64,000 nucleotides of DNA, taken from NCBI RefSeq assembly GCF_025263565.1, contig NZ_CP079865.1, positions 1,054,001 to 1,118,000 of the forward strand. The letters run 5' to 3'. The notes under the pieces are model-generated. The model searched no databases. It had not been told where the DNA came from and saw only the letters and a list, made by a program, of their open reading frames with translations. Positions 63,360 through 64,000 of the stretch are shown one piece after another. Numbering within the stretch: the stretch's first letter is position 1; each line of letters starts with the position of its first letter. The position numbers were made by a program, and so were the translations under genes. The DNA comes from Mycobacterium sp. SMC-8 (GTDB lineage: Bacteria; Actinomycetota; Actinomycetes; Mycobacteriales; Mycobacteriaceae).

Positions 63360-64000
63360 TCACGGCGTGATGATGTTGAAGTCCGGGTCCGGCTTGTCGA
63401 GCGCCGACAACAAAGCGGTGAGAACGCCTGCGTCCCCGCTGATTTCGAGACCAGGCGAGGTGTTGTCACCGGCGGCGAGCGTGAGCAGGCGCAGCTTGCT
63501 CGCCAACCGGACCGTCGCCTGGGCCGTCGCCTCGTCCGCGGCAACGTTGCGGTAGACCAGCACCCCGTTGCGCAGGGTCAGCCGATAGTTGGTCTGCACG
63601 TCAAGGAAAGTGACGTCGATGGCGAGGTCGAGATCCCATGCCCGCGGCCCGTTCACACTGATCGCCACCACGTCGAACATCTGCTCTGGAGACAGTTGCC
63701 CCACCATCGATGTCGACGTGGTCTGGGTCGGGGTACCGAAGTTGCCGTCCCGCAGCTCGGTCGCGCCGCCGAGGAAGAAGTTGCGCCAGGTCGCCGTCTC
63801 GGCGCCGTAGGCCAGTTGCTCGAGGGTGTCGGCGTACAGCTCGCGGGCGCCGACGTGGTTCTCGTCGGTGAAGATCGCATGGTCGAGAAGCGTGGCAGCC
63901 CAACGGAAGTCACCGTCGTCGAACGCCTGTCGGGCCAGCTCGACGACGCGGTCGATCCCGCCCATCGCCGCGACGTAGCGCGGGCCGATGGCCTCCGGCG
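63360..64000 (-). CDS. Alkyl sulfatase C-terminal part (truncated by window edge)
   Basis: The reading frame is open to the right edge of the window, so the start and the MBL catalytic domain lie outside. The visible segment (213 codons plus the stop codon) contains IGPRYVAAMGGID, then LEQLAYGAETATWRNFFLGG and the ELRDG block of the dimerisation domain, and the C-terminal sterol-carrier-like domain (LTLRNGVLVYRN). This fits BDS1/SdsA1-type alkyl sulfatases that release primary alcohols from alkyl sulfates such as SDS. I cannot judge the metal-binding motif. Confidence 0.87.
   Translation of the reverse strand, partial: PEAIGPRYVAAMGGIDRVVELARQAFDDGDFRWAATLLDHAIFTDENHVGARELYADTLEQLAYGAETATWRNFFLGGATELRDGNFGTPTQTTSTSMVGQLSPEQMFDVVAISVNGPRAWDLDLAIDVTFLDVQTNYRLTLRNGVLVYRNVAADEATAQATVRLASKLRLLTLAAGDNTSPGLEISGDAGVLTALLSALDKPDPDFNIITP

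Overview
The window is high-GC DNA from a fast-growing, environmental-type Mycobacterium (Mycolicibacterium). Its backbone gene order matches, as I recall it, the M. tuberculosis Rv3715c-Rv3763 region: recR, ybaB, the Rv3717 amidase, the Rv3719/Rv3720 pair, dnaX, the Rv3722c aminotransferase, the SRP RNA, lucA (Rv3723), the polD/ligC end-joining cluster, tadA, tyrA, proZWVX and an LpqH-type lipoprotein. GTG starts, ATGA/GTGA gene overlaps and mycobacterial families (DUF732, DUF222/13E12, LpqH, DUF5709) support this. Names come from sequence recognition; no searches were run.

Layout. 1-12.7 kb is conserved core: recombination and replication genes, a peptidoglycan amidase, a probable fatty-acid methylation pair, 4.5S/SRP RNA, tRNA-Ser(GGA), lucA, a secreted protease and a type II thioesterase. 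12.7-17.8 kb holds PolD1-LigC1-like and LigC2-like enzymes with a DUF222-HNH gene between them; an SOS box overlaps that gene's start. 17.8-19.5 kb has an LLM oxidoreductase, a short MITE-like repeat and a beta-lactamase-fold protein.

19.5-33.4 kb is the centrepiece, a bacterial microcompartment locus of the Rhodococcus/Mycobacterium (RMM) type. The plus-strand operon encodes a PLP enzyme, a CoA-acylating aldehyde dehydrogenase with a C-terminal encapsulation helix, two BMC-T shell proteins, one BMC-P, one BMC-H, an uncharacterised protein with an N-terminal encapsulation-type helix, an amino-alcohol kinase-like protein, a short-chain dehydrogenase and a GntR/UTRA regulator. Divergent from it is an operon for an APC permease, a B12-type diol dehydratase with fused large and medium subunits, its small subunit and a reactivase. 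The shared control region carries two GntR-type palindromes and a third precedes gntR. I infer that 1-amino-2-propanol and 1,2-propanediol could both feed propionaldehyde to one aldehyde dehydrogenase.

33.4-50.8 kb is metabolic accessory DNA: gluQRS, a polar amino-acid ABC transporter with fused binding protein and permease, an amine oxidase, a P450 with a 33-nt in-frame insertion, tgt, two LpqH-type lipoproteins, an MsAcT-like acyltransferase, a mannitol-type PTS permease with a DeoR regulator and divergent dehydrogenase, a CoA-transferase and CsbD.

51.38-53.20 kb is a small genomic island bounded by a 35-bp direct repeat of the 3' end of tRNA-Ser(CGA). It carries a Fic protein with its own palindromic control region, and no integrase. 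53.4-64 kb returns to core genes: tadA, tyrA, the proZWVX glycine-betaine transporter, a transglutaminase, a phosphotransferase, a phosphoglycerate-mutase-like protein, an SDR and the truncated end of an alkyl sulfatase. No stretch over 300 bases lacks a gene or RNA, and I saw no CRISPR array or complete insertion sequence.
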